Shown: positions 9,293 to 17,207 of the stretch, piece by piece | How the letters are laid out: each line of letters opens with the position of its first letter | Position numbering within the stretch: the first letter of the stretch is position 1 | Assembly (NCBI GenBank): GCA_023381515.1 | Contig: JAMCQI010000100.1 | Span: 84,282 to 148,281, forward strand | Direction of reading: 5' to 3' | Length of the DNA: 64,000 nucleotides | DNA from: Chloroflexota bacterium | Lineage (GTDB): Bacteria > Chloroflexota > Anaerolineae > UBA4142 | Notes under the pieces: generated by a model | What the model saw: the letters and a program-made list of their open reading frames with translations, nothing else | Told to the model about the DNA's origin: nothing | The model's database searches: none | Translations under genes and position numbers: made by a program

Positions 9293-9861
9293 TGCCGGCT
9301 CTCCTCGACCGGTCCCCTGTACAGCTCCGGCTTTAGAACTCCGACGAATGAGAGGTTGCGATAGTGCTCGTTGTAGTCCAATCCATAGCCGACGACGAAT
9401 TCGTTCGGGATATCAAAGCCGACATAGTCGAGGCGGACGTCGACCTCGCGGCGGCTCGGTTTGTTCAACAGGGTGCAGATCTTGACGGAGGCGGGATTAC
9501 GGGTCCGCAGGTTTTCGGTGATGTAGGAAAGCGTCCGACCCGTATCGATGATGTCTTCGACGATCAAGACGTTTCGATTCTCAATGTTGGCGTTCAAATC
9601 CATGAGAATGCGAACCACGCCGCTCGATTCGACGCGGGTGCCCCCATAAGAGGAGATAGCCATGAAATCAATTTCGTGGGGGATGCGAATCGTGCGGATT
9701 AGGTCGCTGAGAAAAAGCACTCCCCCTTTTAAGATACAGACGAGAAGCAAGTCTTTATCTGCATAATCCCGGCTGATCGCCTCCCCCAGTTCAGCCGTGC
9801 GCGCTTCAAGCGCCTGACGCGTAATCAGCGTCTTGGCTATATCCTTTTCCATATCTCCCAT
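9289..9861 (-). CDS. hpt: Hypoxanthine phosphoribosyltransferase
   Basis: A purine-salvage enzyme that makes IMP or GMP from hypoxanthine or guanine and PRPP. At 190 residues it is the normal bacterial size. The PRPP-binding signature VEDIIDTGRT is at 101-110, CILKGG at 42-47 is the pyrophosphate loop, and SSYGG at 70-74 is the flexible loop. The Shine-Dalgarno AAGGAG lies 7 bases before the ATG at 9861. It begins only 17 bases after the GH99-like gene ends, so the two are probably cotranscribed. Unlike many bacteria it is not next to tilS or ftsH. Confidence 0.95.
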   Translation of the reverse strand: MGDMEKDIAKTLITRQALEARTAELGEAISRDYADKDLLLVCILKGGVLFLSDLIRTIRIPHEIDFMAISSYGGTRVESSGVVRILMDLNANIENRNVLIVEDIIDTGRTLSYITENLRTRNPASVKICTLLNKPSRREVDVRLDYVGFDIPNEFVVGYGLDYNEHYRNLSFVGVLKPELYRGPVEESRH

Positions 9862-9878
9862 ACCGGTGCTCCTTTTGC

Positions 9879-11228
9879 TTACGGCTCTGGCGCGGCGGAA
9901 TCGACAGGGCCATTATACTCGATAATGGGATCCGGGGCAGGCGTGGGCGTCAATCGCCTGGATGCGCTGGCGACGCCAGAGGCCTGTATCCCACCCACGA
10001 TCGGCAGCTTGTTCGCCGGCACGTCCAATTTGACGTACTCGGCGGCAACCCAGCCCCGCTTTTTTGTATCAGGATAGGCAATTTGCCACCAATTCCCATC
10101 CGCACTGCGCCCCAGAAGAGTGAGAGCAGCGCCCTCGGCCAAGCGTCCCAGAATTGGCGCCACCGTGCTCGGGCCCGTGCGAACTCGCAGGACATCGGTG
10201 GTCGCGGCGCGTATCCCCCCGGCTATGGGCGTCCGCGTCGGGGCCGCAGGCCGCGAAGAGACCGGGACTGCCGCCGGAGCAGGTAATGCCCCTTTGAACC
10301 GCGCGGCATTCTCGCGCGTGATGTTGAGATACAGATCCCCGTAGCTCACGCTGGGCTCGATGGAAGTATATTCGACCCATTCATTCCACGACGTAATGAT
10401 GATCCAGTCCGGGTGCGACGCGAGCGCCGCGCGCCACGTCTCCCGATAGAAATCTCCATTTCGACGGCTCCGGACGTACGCCCCTGCGCGCCCGGTCCGA
10501 GTATCGTCATTACCCGGCATGACGGTCGCCACCCAAATCTTGTCCTGCCCAAAAGCCCGTACGCGCTTGCCCCATTTCTCCATTTCGGCGGTTGGGTTCG
10601 GAGACCAACCGATGGAGTACAAATGATGGCCGTCGAACACCCGCAAATAAGAGACGTCCACCCCTTCGGCAATCCAAAGCGACTGCCGGTTCGGGTCGAC
10701 GGCATCCCGGATCGCCTTCCAGGTATCCACCGAGTACTTTTGTTCACGCCAGAAGAAGATAACGGGCTTGCCGCCCACGCGGAGGTATCCGGGTTGGGAC
10801 GTATGAGTGGACAGCAGATATTTCAGAGATTTGACGACATCCTCGCGCGAATGGTAAAAGGGCGAGGTGACCTCGAAATCGACGGCGGCGGCAAAATTCG
10901 CTCCGCGCGCTTGCGCCAGCATCGTTTTGAAATTATCGTCGGTCGGATTCCCCGCCCCCAGCCAAGAAACGACGAAAGCGTCGATGCCGGCACCGCGTGC
11001 CTGTTGGATCTGCCGTGCGATGGCCTGGGGGTCGCGCGAGCTGTAGCGGACCAGCGGCTGGTCGGGCATCTGGCCGGGCTTCCAGGAATTGTCGTCGAAC
11101 CAGGCGTAGTAAAAGGCCAAGACGAGCGGCGAGCGCGCGGCTTGCGCGGGGGGAGGAGGAATTCGCAAAAGCACGAGTAACAAGAGGGGAAATAGAACGA
11201 ACCCGAGCGGTCGTCTCTTTCGGCTCAT
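9879..11228 (-). CDS. Secreted GH99/GH71-like glycoside hydrolase with C-terminal SH3 domain
   Basis: About 449 residues: a signal peptide with a basic N-terminus and a hydrophobic core ending at PPAQAA (about residue 31); a TIM-barrel-like domain opening with LAFYYAWFD and containing TSWNEWVEYTSIEPS, the SWNEW signature of the GH99/GH71 endo-mannanase group; then a bacterial SH3 domain (about residues 345-410, VLRVRTGPSTVAPILGRL). The C-terminus is Thr/Pro-rich. It probably cleaves an alpha-linked polysaccharide outside the cell or on the cell surface; the exact substrate is unknown. The open frame goes back to 11258, but the ATG at 11228 gives a proper signal peptide. It is upstream of hpt in the same direction. 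Confidence 0.8.
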   Translation of the reverse strand: MSRKRRPLGFVLFPLLLLVLLRIPPPPAQAARSPLVLAFYYAWFDDNSWKPGQMPDQPLVRYSSRDPQAIARQIQQARGAGIDAFVVSWLGAGNPTDDNFKTMLAQARGANFAAAVDFEVTSPFYHSREDVVKSLKYLLSTHTSQPGYLRVGGKPVIFFWREQKYSVDTWKAIRDAVDPNRQSLWIAEGVDVSYLRVFDGHHLYSIGWSPNPTAEMEKWGKRVRAFGQDKIWVATVMPGNDDTRTGRAGAYVRSRRNGDFYRETWRAALASHPDWIIITSWNEWVEYTSIEPSVSYGDLYLNITRENAARFKGALPAPAAVPVSSRPAAPTRTPIAGGIRAATTDVLRVRTGPSTVAPILGRLAEGAALTLLGRSADGNWWQIAYPDTKKRGWVAAEYVKLDVPANKLPIVGGIQASGVASASRRLTPTPAPDPIIEYNGPVDSAAPEP

Positions 11229-11314
11229 AGATTTGTCCCTACTTCGATGATATCGCAATTGTCCTGCAATGACGAGGAAAAGTCCTCCGGGAGGGCTCGG
11301 ATCGCCCCGCTGCG

Positions 11315-12628
11315 CTACGCGGGGCGCCTCACGATGGCATCGGTCATGCGAGCCACGCGGGTCATTGGCTTGACATCGTGCACGCGCAGGATATCCGCTC
11401 CGCGCACGATGCCCACCGCGACCGTAGCCGCGGTTCCCTCGAGGCGCTCTGCCGCGGGCAGGTCAAGGGTGTAGCCGATAAAGCCTTTGCGCGAGGGGCC
11501 GAGGAGAATGGGATAGCCGAGTACGCGCAATTCATCGAGCCGGTTCACCAGTTCCAGGTTCTGCTCGACGGTCTTTCCAAACCCAATCCCGGGGTCCACG
11601 ATGATTTGGCCGTCGCGGATGCCCGCATCGCGGCCCAGCTCAATCTGCGCGCGCAACTCGCGAATGATGTCCCCGAGCAAGTCGCCGTACTCGACGCCGA
11701 CATAGCGTCCGCCGAGGCGTTCAGTTTGCGCGGCGTCTTTGGGCCGACTGCGGTTGTGCATGATGACGATCGGAACACCACGGTCCGCGATGACCCTTTT
11801 CATTTCTGGGTCCATCCGCAATCCCCAGACGTCGTTCACGAGGTCGGCTCCTGCGTCGAGGGCGGCCCGCGCGATCTCAGCCTTGTAGGTGTCAATCGAA
11901 ATCGGCACGTTGGTTCGGGACCGCAGGCGCGTGATCAGAGGGATGACACGCCGGTACTCTTCTTCGGCGGGAGTGGGTTGAGAGCCCGGGCGAGTGGACT
12001 CGCCTCCGACGTCCAGGATATCGGCGCCGCCCGCAACCAACTCCTCTGCGTGCGCGACCGCGCGCTCGATCCAATCCTGCGTCCCAGAGGCCAGTACGCC
12101 GTCACCGCTGAATGAATCGGGCGTCAAGTTGATAATGCCCATGATGTAGGTGCGGCGGCCCCATGTGAACTCCGTTTCCCGAATCCTGAACTGACCGCGG
12201 TTCTCAGAACCGATAGCTGCGAGCGTGCGCTCCATGTCGTCGGCCAAAAGCGCAATTTCCCCACCGGCCACACTGGCACCCTCGGCCTGAGTACGAACCC
12301 GAATGGCAAGATGGCGGAGTTGGTACTCGGTCCCAAGGAGGAGGATCTTGGCCGAGCCCTCTATGCGCCGGTCGATGGCCGGAGCTTGGTCCGAAGTGCG
12401 ATCGCCAGTCCCCTGCGCCCGAGAAGGGATGACGGCGTCGCCTCCCTCCAGTACAATTTCCTGATAGAGGAACTGGGCCAGGACAGGCGAAATGCCGTCG
12501 ATTTCAAAGGCGCGAAAAAGACCCTTCGCGAGGTGCTCCGGCTGAGCGGATGACTCCACGCCGTGCTTGGCCAATTCGGCGCGCAGTTCGCTCGGGTCGT
12601 GGAACTCAAAGGCGCGCAGGCTGTACAA
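11315..12628 (-). CDS. folP: Dihydropteroate synthase with N-terminal extension
   Basis: Joins p-aminobenzoate to pterin pyrophosphate in folate synthesis. The C-terminal ~280 residues are a standard DHPS barrel: MGIINLTPDSFSGDG, DVGGESTRPGS, NDVWGL and the final GPSRKGFIG. The N-terminal ~150 residues are an extra domain seen in some thermophile and archaeal-type DHPS proteins; I cannot assign it a function. The start is TTG at 12628: no ATG is available before the DHPS core, and AGAGGT, formed by the last codons of folE, sits 8 bases upstream. Translation is therefore probably coupled to folE. Confidence 0.92.
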   Translation of the reverse strand: MYSLRAFEFHDPSELRAELAKHGVESSAQPEHLAKGLFRAFEIDGISPVLAQFLYQEIVLEGGDAVIPSRAQGTGDRTSDQAPAIDRRIEGSAKILLLGTEYQLRHLAIRVRTQAEGASVAGGEIALLADDMERTLAAIGSENRGQFRIRETEFTWGRRTYIMGIINLTPDSFSGDGVLASGTQDWIERAVAHAEELVAGGADILDVGGESTRPGSQPTPAEEEYRRVIPLITRLRSRTNVPISIDTYKAEIARAALDAGADLVNDVWGLRMDPEMKRVIADRGVPIVIMHNRSRPKDAAQTERLGGRYVGVEYGDLLGDIIRELRAQIELGRDAGIRDGQIIVDPGIGFGKTVEQNLELVNRLDELRVLGYPILLGPSRKGFIGYTLDLPAAERLEGTAATVAVGIVRGADILRVHDVKPMTRVARMTDAIVRRPA

Positions 12629-12634
12629 CCCTGT

Positions 12635-13201
12635 TTACCTCTTCTCTTCACGTACAAGTGAGAAGAACTCGGATCGAGTCGCCGAGCTGGTGCGAAAGAC
12701 TCCGCGAGTGGCGCTCGTGACCAGGCGGCTTCCGGGCTTTTTGATGCCGCGCATGGTCATGCAGAGATGCTCGGCTTCGACGACGACCGCGACCCCCGTG
12801 GGATGGAGCCCCGCCATCATACAGTCCGCGACTTGGCTCGTGAGACGCTCTTGCATTTGAGGACGCCGGGCAAGGATATCGACCACACGTGCGATCTTGC
12901 TCACCCCGACCAGCCGGTCTTTGGGAATATAGCCGACGTGCGCGACGCCGTGGAAAGGCAGAAAATGATGCTCACAGACGGAGTAAAAGGGAATGTCCTT
13001 GAGGATAACCATCTCTTGGTGGCCGCCTGCGTCGAAAGTCACGGCGAGAGCTTCCAGAGGGTCTTGTTCCACACCTTGAAAAATCTCTGCATACATGTCG
13101 GCGATCCGACGCGGCGTCTCGCGCAATCCCTCGCGCGTCTCGTCATCCCCAATGGCAGCAATGATCTCGCTGACCGCCTTCCTAATCCGGGCATTGTCCA
13201 T
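12635..13201 (-). CDS. folE: GTP cyclohydrolase I
   Basis: First step of folate biosynthesis, GTP to dihydroneopterin triphosphate. 188 residues, the usual length. Zinc and active-site residues are visible: C76-E-H78-H79 in YSVCEHHFLPF and C147 in EHLCMTMRG. The gene is directly upstream of folP with a 6-base gap, and its last codons supply the folP ribosome-binding site. The MBL-fold gene lies 25 bases upstream on the same strand, so all three may form one transcript. Confidence 0.97.
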   Translation of the reverse strand: MDNARIRKAVSEIIAAIGDDETREGLRETPRRIADMYAEIFQGVEQDPLEALAVTFDAGGHQEMVILKDIPFYSVCEHHFLPFHGVAHVGYIPKDRLVGVSKIARVVDILARRPQMQERLTSQVADCMMAGLHPTGVAVVVEAEHLCMTMRGIKKPGSRLVTSATRGVFRTSSATRSEFFSLVREEKR

Positions 13202-13226
13202 GTTGCGAATCTTGTTCCCTTAGTCT

Positions 13227-13871
13227 CTACTCTCTTTGTTTGGCTTCGAGCAGCACCACCTGGGTCTCTTGCGGCAGCGAATCCTTGGTCACTTTGAAAC
13301 TGGGGAGAGCTCCCGGAGGCTTGACGCCCAATTGCTTGAAGAATTTGGTCGGCGGCTCGAGCTTGTTCGTCAGCTCGGGGAGCGCAAAGTGCATGGGAAT
13401 GACAATCTGCGGCTCGAGCAGCGAAACGACCTCGGCGGCCTCCGCCGGTCCGATCGTCGTCGCGTTGCCGGCCGGGATGAGCAGGATGTTGACATCGCCC
13501 AGCGTATCCACCTGCGCCTGGCTCGGCACATGGCCCAAGTCGCCAAGATGGCAGATGGTCAGCCCGTCCATCTCAATCGTGTAAACTGTGTTGGGCCCTC
13601 GCTCCTTGCCCCCCTTTTTGTCGTGCGAGGTCGGAATGCCGGTTACAAAAATGTTCTTGATCTCGTACTCGCCGGGTCCCTCAATCACTCTGGGGTCTCC
13701 CCTGACGCCCGCGGCAAAATGATGCCCGGGGTGATCATGACTGATGGTTACAATATCAGCGCGCGGGCGAGGAAAGCTCAGACCGATCTCTTTCGAGTAC
13801 GGATCCGTGATGACCGTCCCTTCTCGGCCGCGCAGACGAAAACACGAATGCCCAAACCAATCTATCTCCAT
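13227..13871 (-). CDS. MBL-fold metal-dependent hydrolase-like protein (COG2220/UPF0173 type)
   Basis: 214 residues with a metallo-beta-lactamase fold: N-terminal WFGHSCFRLRG, a metal motif SHDHPGHH near residues 44-51, TSHDKKGG, a later HLGDLGH, and IPMHFAL. In the canonical HxHxDH motif the Asp is replaced by Gly (H-D-H-P-G-H), so one metal site may be altered. The family includes broad or unknown hydrolases; no substrate can be named. It precedes folE in the same direction with a 25-base gap, possibly cotranscribed. Downstream of the winged-helix gene it is separated by the palindromic terminator at 13908-13962. Confidence 0.82.
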   Translation of the reverse strand: MEIDWFGHSCFRLRGREGTVITDPYSKEIGLSFPRPRADIVTISHDHPGHHFAAGVRGDPRVIEGPGEYEIKNIFVTGIPTSHDKKGGKERGPNTVYTIEMDGLTICHLGDLGHVPSQAQVDTLGDVNILLIPAGNATTIGPAEAAEVVSLLEPQIVIPMHFALPELTNKLEPPTKFFKQLGVKPPGALPSFKVTKDSLPQETQVVLLEAKQRE

Positions 13872-13907
13872 TCCTCCTCCAGCCTGTCGATTATAGTCGA
13901 ATCCAGA

Positions 13908-13962
13908 ATGAAAAGCAAAACTTGCTCTCCCCTGACAGGGGAGAGCAAGTTTTGCTTTTCAT
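13908..13962. terminator. 55-bp perfect palindrome, probable strong terminator
   Basis: Two 27-base arms (13908-13934 and 13936-13962) are exact reverse complements around a single A. Each side ends in A/T-rich sequence (AAAAGC and GCTTTTC), so transcription could stop in either direction. It follows the minus-strand winged-helix gene by 10 bases. Confidence 0.8.
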
Positions 13963-13971
13963 TTTCGCCGC

Positions 13972-14385
13972 TTACTTGCGCGAGGGCAGGACAGGAGCCC
14001 CGCTCAAATGGTGGGCGAGGCGAATCACAGCCTGCTGTGTCGCCGGCTCGCGCACCAGTTCGTAAACCATCCCTCGGCCGTTCGGATGAGTCTGGAGAAT
14101 ACCAAGGTAGGCCAAGTCCTCCAGTTCCTTCTCAATGGACTGCGAGCGGCGCCCCAAGCGCTTGGCAAGGCGTTGAGCGTTCTCCTGCAGGTCGGGGTTC
14201 TGCCCGAAAAGCACCAGGATATCCCAACGGGCCAAGTTGGTTGCGTATCGCTCGATAAAAGCCAAGAGTTCGACGTCTATCTCCTTGGAGTAGGGGGGAA
14301 AAGGAGAGGAGGGGCGGGACGAGAGCCGATTGGCAGGCACTGTATCTCCGTCATGCGAGAGCCTATGTCCTTCCGATTCTATCAT
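13972..14385 (-). CDS. Winged-helix DNA-binding protein, hypothetical
   Basis: 137 residues. After a low-complexity N-terminus (1-30) there is a probable winged helix: LLAFIERYATNLARWDILVL, then NAQRLAKRLGRRSQSIEKELEDL (helix-turn-helix with recognition helix) and a wing GILQTHPNGRGMVYEL. This resembles small ArsR/MarR-like transcription factors without an obvious ligand domain. No target operator is seen. It ends 10 bases before the 55-bp palindrome. The true start might be downstream, since the first 30 residues are not conserved-looking. Confidence 0.65.
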   Translation of the reverse strand: MIESEGHRLSHDGDTVPANRLSSRPSSPFPPYSKEIDVELLAFIERYATNLARWDILVLFGQNPDLQENAQRLAKRLGRRSQSIEKELEDLAYLGILQTHPNGRGMVYELVREPATQQAVIRLAHHLSGAPVLPSRK

Positions 14386-14454
14386 CCGCCATATACAGGG
14401 TCAATAGTACTTACTGCCCCCAAATCGAGCCCCGCGGAAAGATAGAGCCGCCCT

Positions 14455-15159
14455 CTATCGGCGCATAAAATTCACCTCCGCGCGCCAGCAAGACATGGGG
14501 TCATTCGGGCCATTCGCGTTGGTCACTACATGGCCGGAATATGGGTCGGACAGGGCATTGCCGTTGGCGTCCGCAGCCCATACATAGTAACTTCCGGGGC
14601 GAGCGCCGTTGCCTGCAAGAATGTGAACATAATAGCCGGCGCTCTTTCCCTGCGACCCGCTGGTCGCATAGTACACATCGCCGTTCCCAGGCCCCGGGCC
14701 CGTACTCATCGCGACTCGCACACCCGACAACTCGGAACCGTCATTGTTGTAGACGATCCCTTCAATAAAAGTACCACCGGAATGATAGCAACCTTTCAGG
14801 AACGTTTTGTAGGCGTAAGGAGGGCTCGTCGGAGGAATCGGCTTGCGAGTCGGGATGGGCGGCCTTTGCGTCGGGACGGGCGTTCTGGTCGGCGTTCTCG
14901 TCGGCAGAGGCGTCAGGGTTGGCGTCGGGGTCAAAGTCGGCGTCGGAGTCAGGGTTGGCGTATTCGTCGGAGTCGGAGTCCAGGTAGGCTGGAGACGGGC
15001 TGCGATCCCGGTGGTAACGACAAGGTGGGGCTTGAGCGGGTTGAGCGCAATCTGTGGATTGACGAAGATGACAATGAATGCCATGCAGACGAGTACCGTC
15101 AGGACGACTACCACCACCGTTGCCATTTGAAAGGTCTCTTCGCGGATGTTTTTCATCAT
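14455..15159 (-). CDS. Hypothetical membrane-anchored protein with Thr/Pro stalk and Ig-like C-terminal domain
   Basis: 234 residues: one N-terminal transmembrane helix (about residues 12-34, VVVVVLTVLVCMAFIVIFV), a strikingly regular Thr/Pro stalk (about 58-112, repeating TPTPT-L), then a beta-rich domain of about 110 residues with two Cys (KGCYHSGGTFIEGIVYNNDG and PMSCWRAEV). The middle part resembles carboxypeptidase-regulatory or Ig-like domains that decorate cell-surface proteins. The stalk pattern is typical of Chloroflexota exported proteins. A ribosome-binding site (AGGGGTGG) precedes the ATG. It lies downstream of the 450-residue membrane protein on the same strand. Specific function unknown. 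Confidence 0.7.
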   Translation of the reverse strand: MMKNIREETFQMATVVVVVLTVLVCMAFIVIFVNPQIALNPLKPHLVVTTGIAARLQPTWTPTPTNTPTLTPTPTLTPTPTLTPLPTRTPTRTPVPTQRPPIPTRKPIPPTSPPYAYKTFLKGCYHSGGTFIEGIVYNNDGSELSGVRVAMSTGPGPGNGDVYYATSGSQGKSAGYYVHILAGNGARPGSYYVWAADANGNALSDPYSGHVVTNANGPNDPMSCWRAEVNFMRR

Positions 15160-15298
15160 CCACCCCTGGGCGATTTCCGATTTAGGATTTGTCTGATAAA
15201 GCTATCATAGCAAATACACGCGGTTTTGGAATAGGCTTATCGGGCTAGTCCAAGTGGCGGGAATTCCCGCGGTCGGACGGAAACCAGAAATCCAAAGA

Positions 15299-16651
15299 CT
15301 ACTTGGGGAGCGCCTGGTCGTTCTTGCCGTACAGCTCATCGGGAACAAGAAGATCCAAGCTCTTGCCGCTGCGGGTGAGAAGGTCCACGCGCAGGGAGAC
15401 AATCGAAGCATCCCGCAGCTGGCCGCTGACACCGGCGAGCGCCGTGTGCAAGTCCTGCTCCGTGGTGCCGCGATACCAGCCCCACCGAAGAGCGAGCAAC
15501 TCCTGACGCAACACATCTTCTGACGCCTGGCTCACGGCCTGCGCGTTCGGGATGGACTCGGCTTCGTGCTCGTAGAGACGGAAAAGATCTCCCCACGCTT
15601 GGCTGTAAGCCTCGGCGGTGGCGGGCGCATCTTTCTCCCAAGCCTGCACGATGCCCACCCCATAAGCCCCCCGGGCGATCCTATATTTGAGCGCAAGCCA
15701 ATTGACCTTGTCCGTCAAGAGCGCCAGCTGGACGGCCGGCTCCTTGGAAGCCGCCAACTGCTTGTCATAGTAGTCGAGTCGCACGCGGTCCTCGGAAACG
15801 AGAGCCTGGCTCAGTTGAGCGAGCGAATCTTGCGGCCAGTCTTGCGCGCGCTTGGGAGGATTGTCTTGCACATCGTTCAGCAATTGCTGGGCCGCGGCCA
15901 TGCGCGTCTGACGAGCGGCATCCACCTCGGCCGAAGCCGGAAGGGCGGCCAGGGTCACACTGAATGGCTCGCGCGGGAGGAGCGTTTCCTCCGCCTCCTT
16001 GGCATTTGCCGCCTCATTCCCCAGTGCCCGCGCGCGATCGGCGAGCGTTTGAGCACCCAAAGCGGCGTAGGCATTGGCGACCTGAGTAAAACGGATGGGG
16101 CTTGGGTCCCAACGTAAGACCGGGCTGTACTGTGCGACCAAAAAAGCCTGGTCGACGGCCAAGTGAGCGGCATCACGCGCTTGCATGGAACGCAGGCCCG
16201 CGGCGACTTGAAGGTACGTGTCCTGTCGCACGCGGTCCGACAGGAATGGGCTTAACGTAGCAATCCGGTCAGCACCTTCAAAGGCGGCGGCCGCCTGGCT
16301 CATCTGTTTGGCCGCCGTATAGCGCGTGCCAAGCTGCAAGAGCGCGCCAATGCGTGTCGCATCCGAAAGGCTGGGATCATAGGCGATCAATGCAAAGGCG
16401 TTATCCCAGTGTCCTTGATCCAGGGCGGCATTCAGCGCGTCCGCGGGCCGCATGCCGGTCAGCGGCAAGAGAGCCGTTGCCGGCGCGAGGGTGCGATTAT
16501 CCACTTGCTCCAGCGGCGGTTTCCACGCGAACAGATCTGGTGCGCCGGTGCCGGGAAGAATAAAAGCCGCGCCGAGAGCTCCTAAACCAAAGATCAGGAG
16601 CAGGCCTCCGCTCAGGAAAAAGAGCAGCGGAACTGCACGCTTCAAATGCAT
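15299..16651 (-). CDS. Hypothetical membrane-anchored helical (TPR-like) protein
   Basis: 450 residues with one N-terminal transmembrane helix (about 8-32) and a long, Ala-rich, wholly helical remainder. Local patterns such as AALDQGHWDNAFALIAYDPS and LLQLGTRYTAAKQMSQAAAAFEGA suggest TPR-like or solenoid helices, though no clean TPR consensus can be counted. It begins 4 bases after the stop of the broken SurA-like lipoprotein gene, so the two were one operon. It is probably anchored on the outer face of the membrane. No enzymatic motif is seen. Confidence 0.7.
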   Translation of the reverse strand: MHLKRAVPLLFFLSGGLLLIFGLGALGAAFILPGTGAPDLFAWKPPLEQVDNRTLAPATALLPLTGMRPADALNAALDQGHWDNAFALIAYDPSLSDATRIGALLQLGTRYTAAKQMSQAAAAFEGADRIATLSPFLSDRVRQDTYLQVAAGLRSMQARDAAHLAVDQAFLVAQYSPVLRWDPSPIRFTQVANAYAALGAQTLADRARALGNEAANAKEAEETLLPREPFSVTLAALPASAEVDAARQTRMAAAQQLLNDVQDNPPKRAQDWPQDSLAQLSQALVSEDRVRLDYYDKQLAASKEPAVQLALLTDKVNWLALKYRIARGAYGVGIVQAWEKDAPATAEAYSQAWGDLFRLYEHEAESIPNAQAVSQASEDVLRQELLALRWGWYRGTTEQDLHTALAGVSGQLRDASIVSLRVDLLTRSGKSLDLLVPDELYGKNDQALPK

Positions 16652-16655
16652 CCTT

Positions 16656-17079
16656 TCATGGCTGAACGAGCCGCTCGATTCTCATCGTGTCCCGAACTGC
16701 CTGCAGCTGATCGAGCACCTGCTGCCTCAGGCTCTTGAGCGCTTCCCGGCCTGCTTGGGTATTAGGGTCAGTGCCTTGCTGGGCAAGGGCAGCTTGTGCT
16801 TTGTACCTGCCGATTGTACAGGTCGAGTGGGATGCCCTGGCCGTTCACCCGCGCGGCCAGGGGGGTGTTAGCAGGGAGGGCGCCTACCTCGAGGCAGGCC
16901 AGCGCCGCCGGGGAAGCAACGGCTAAAGCGACGGGAGATGCCGGCGAGCCGGAAACTGAATGGCTGGTTGGAGCGTACACGGTCGGCGTGACTGGAGGAG
17001 CGGCCGGCTCCGCGCAAGCGGTCAGGATAAGGAGCGTAACGAGAATAGCGAAGATTGCCCCCACCCGCCGTCGATCCAC
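16656..17079 (-). pseudogene. Frameshifted and truncated SurA-like lipoprotein (peptidyl-prolyl isomerase family)
   Basis: The first frame from the ATG at 17079 encodes a lipoprotein signal (LLILTACAEP, lipobox Cys 22), a linker, then ARVNGQGIPLDLYNRQV, the typical opening of the SurA N-terminal domain. Around 16800-16815 the frame breaks. One base out of register the same domain continues as RYKAQAALAQQGTDPNTQA and REALKSLRQQVLDQL, ending at a stop at 16656-16658. The next gene's ATG follows 4 bases later, which argues that the second frame is the genuine C-terminus. The parvulin PPIase domain expected after SurA_N is absent, so the gene is both frameshifted and short. A sequencing error could explain the frameshift but not the missing domain. 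Confidence 0.7.
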
Positions 17080-17171
17080 GCTGTCCTCCCTGTGGCTCGT
17101 CCGTTTGGTCGCGGTTATGGCGCGAAGCTCATTATACTGAATGGAACGAGAATTGCAAAAACGTGGATTTG

Positions 17172-17200
17172 TTTACTTGTTCCCGCTCCTATGCTATACT
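17172..17200 (+). promoter_or_regulatory. Promoter of the methyltransferase-like gene; leaderless start
   Basis: TTTACT (17172-17177), a 17-base spacer and TATACT (17195-17200). The expected transcription start falls at about 17207-17208, exactly on the GTG start codon, predicting a leaderless mRNA. Confidence 0.65.
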
Positions 17201-17207
17201 TTTAGCT

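Noticed and set aside
14843..15130. Repetitive Gly/Val plus-strand frame resembling a repeat protein
   Set aside because: It is the complement of the Thr/Pro stalk codons in the protein at 14455-15159.
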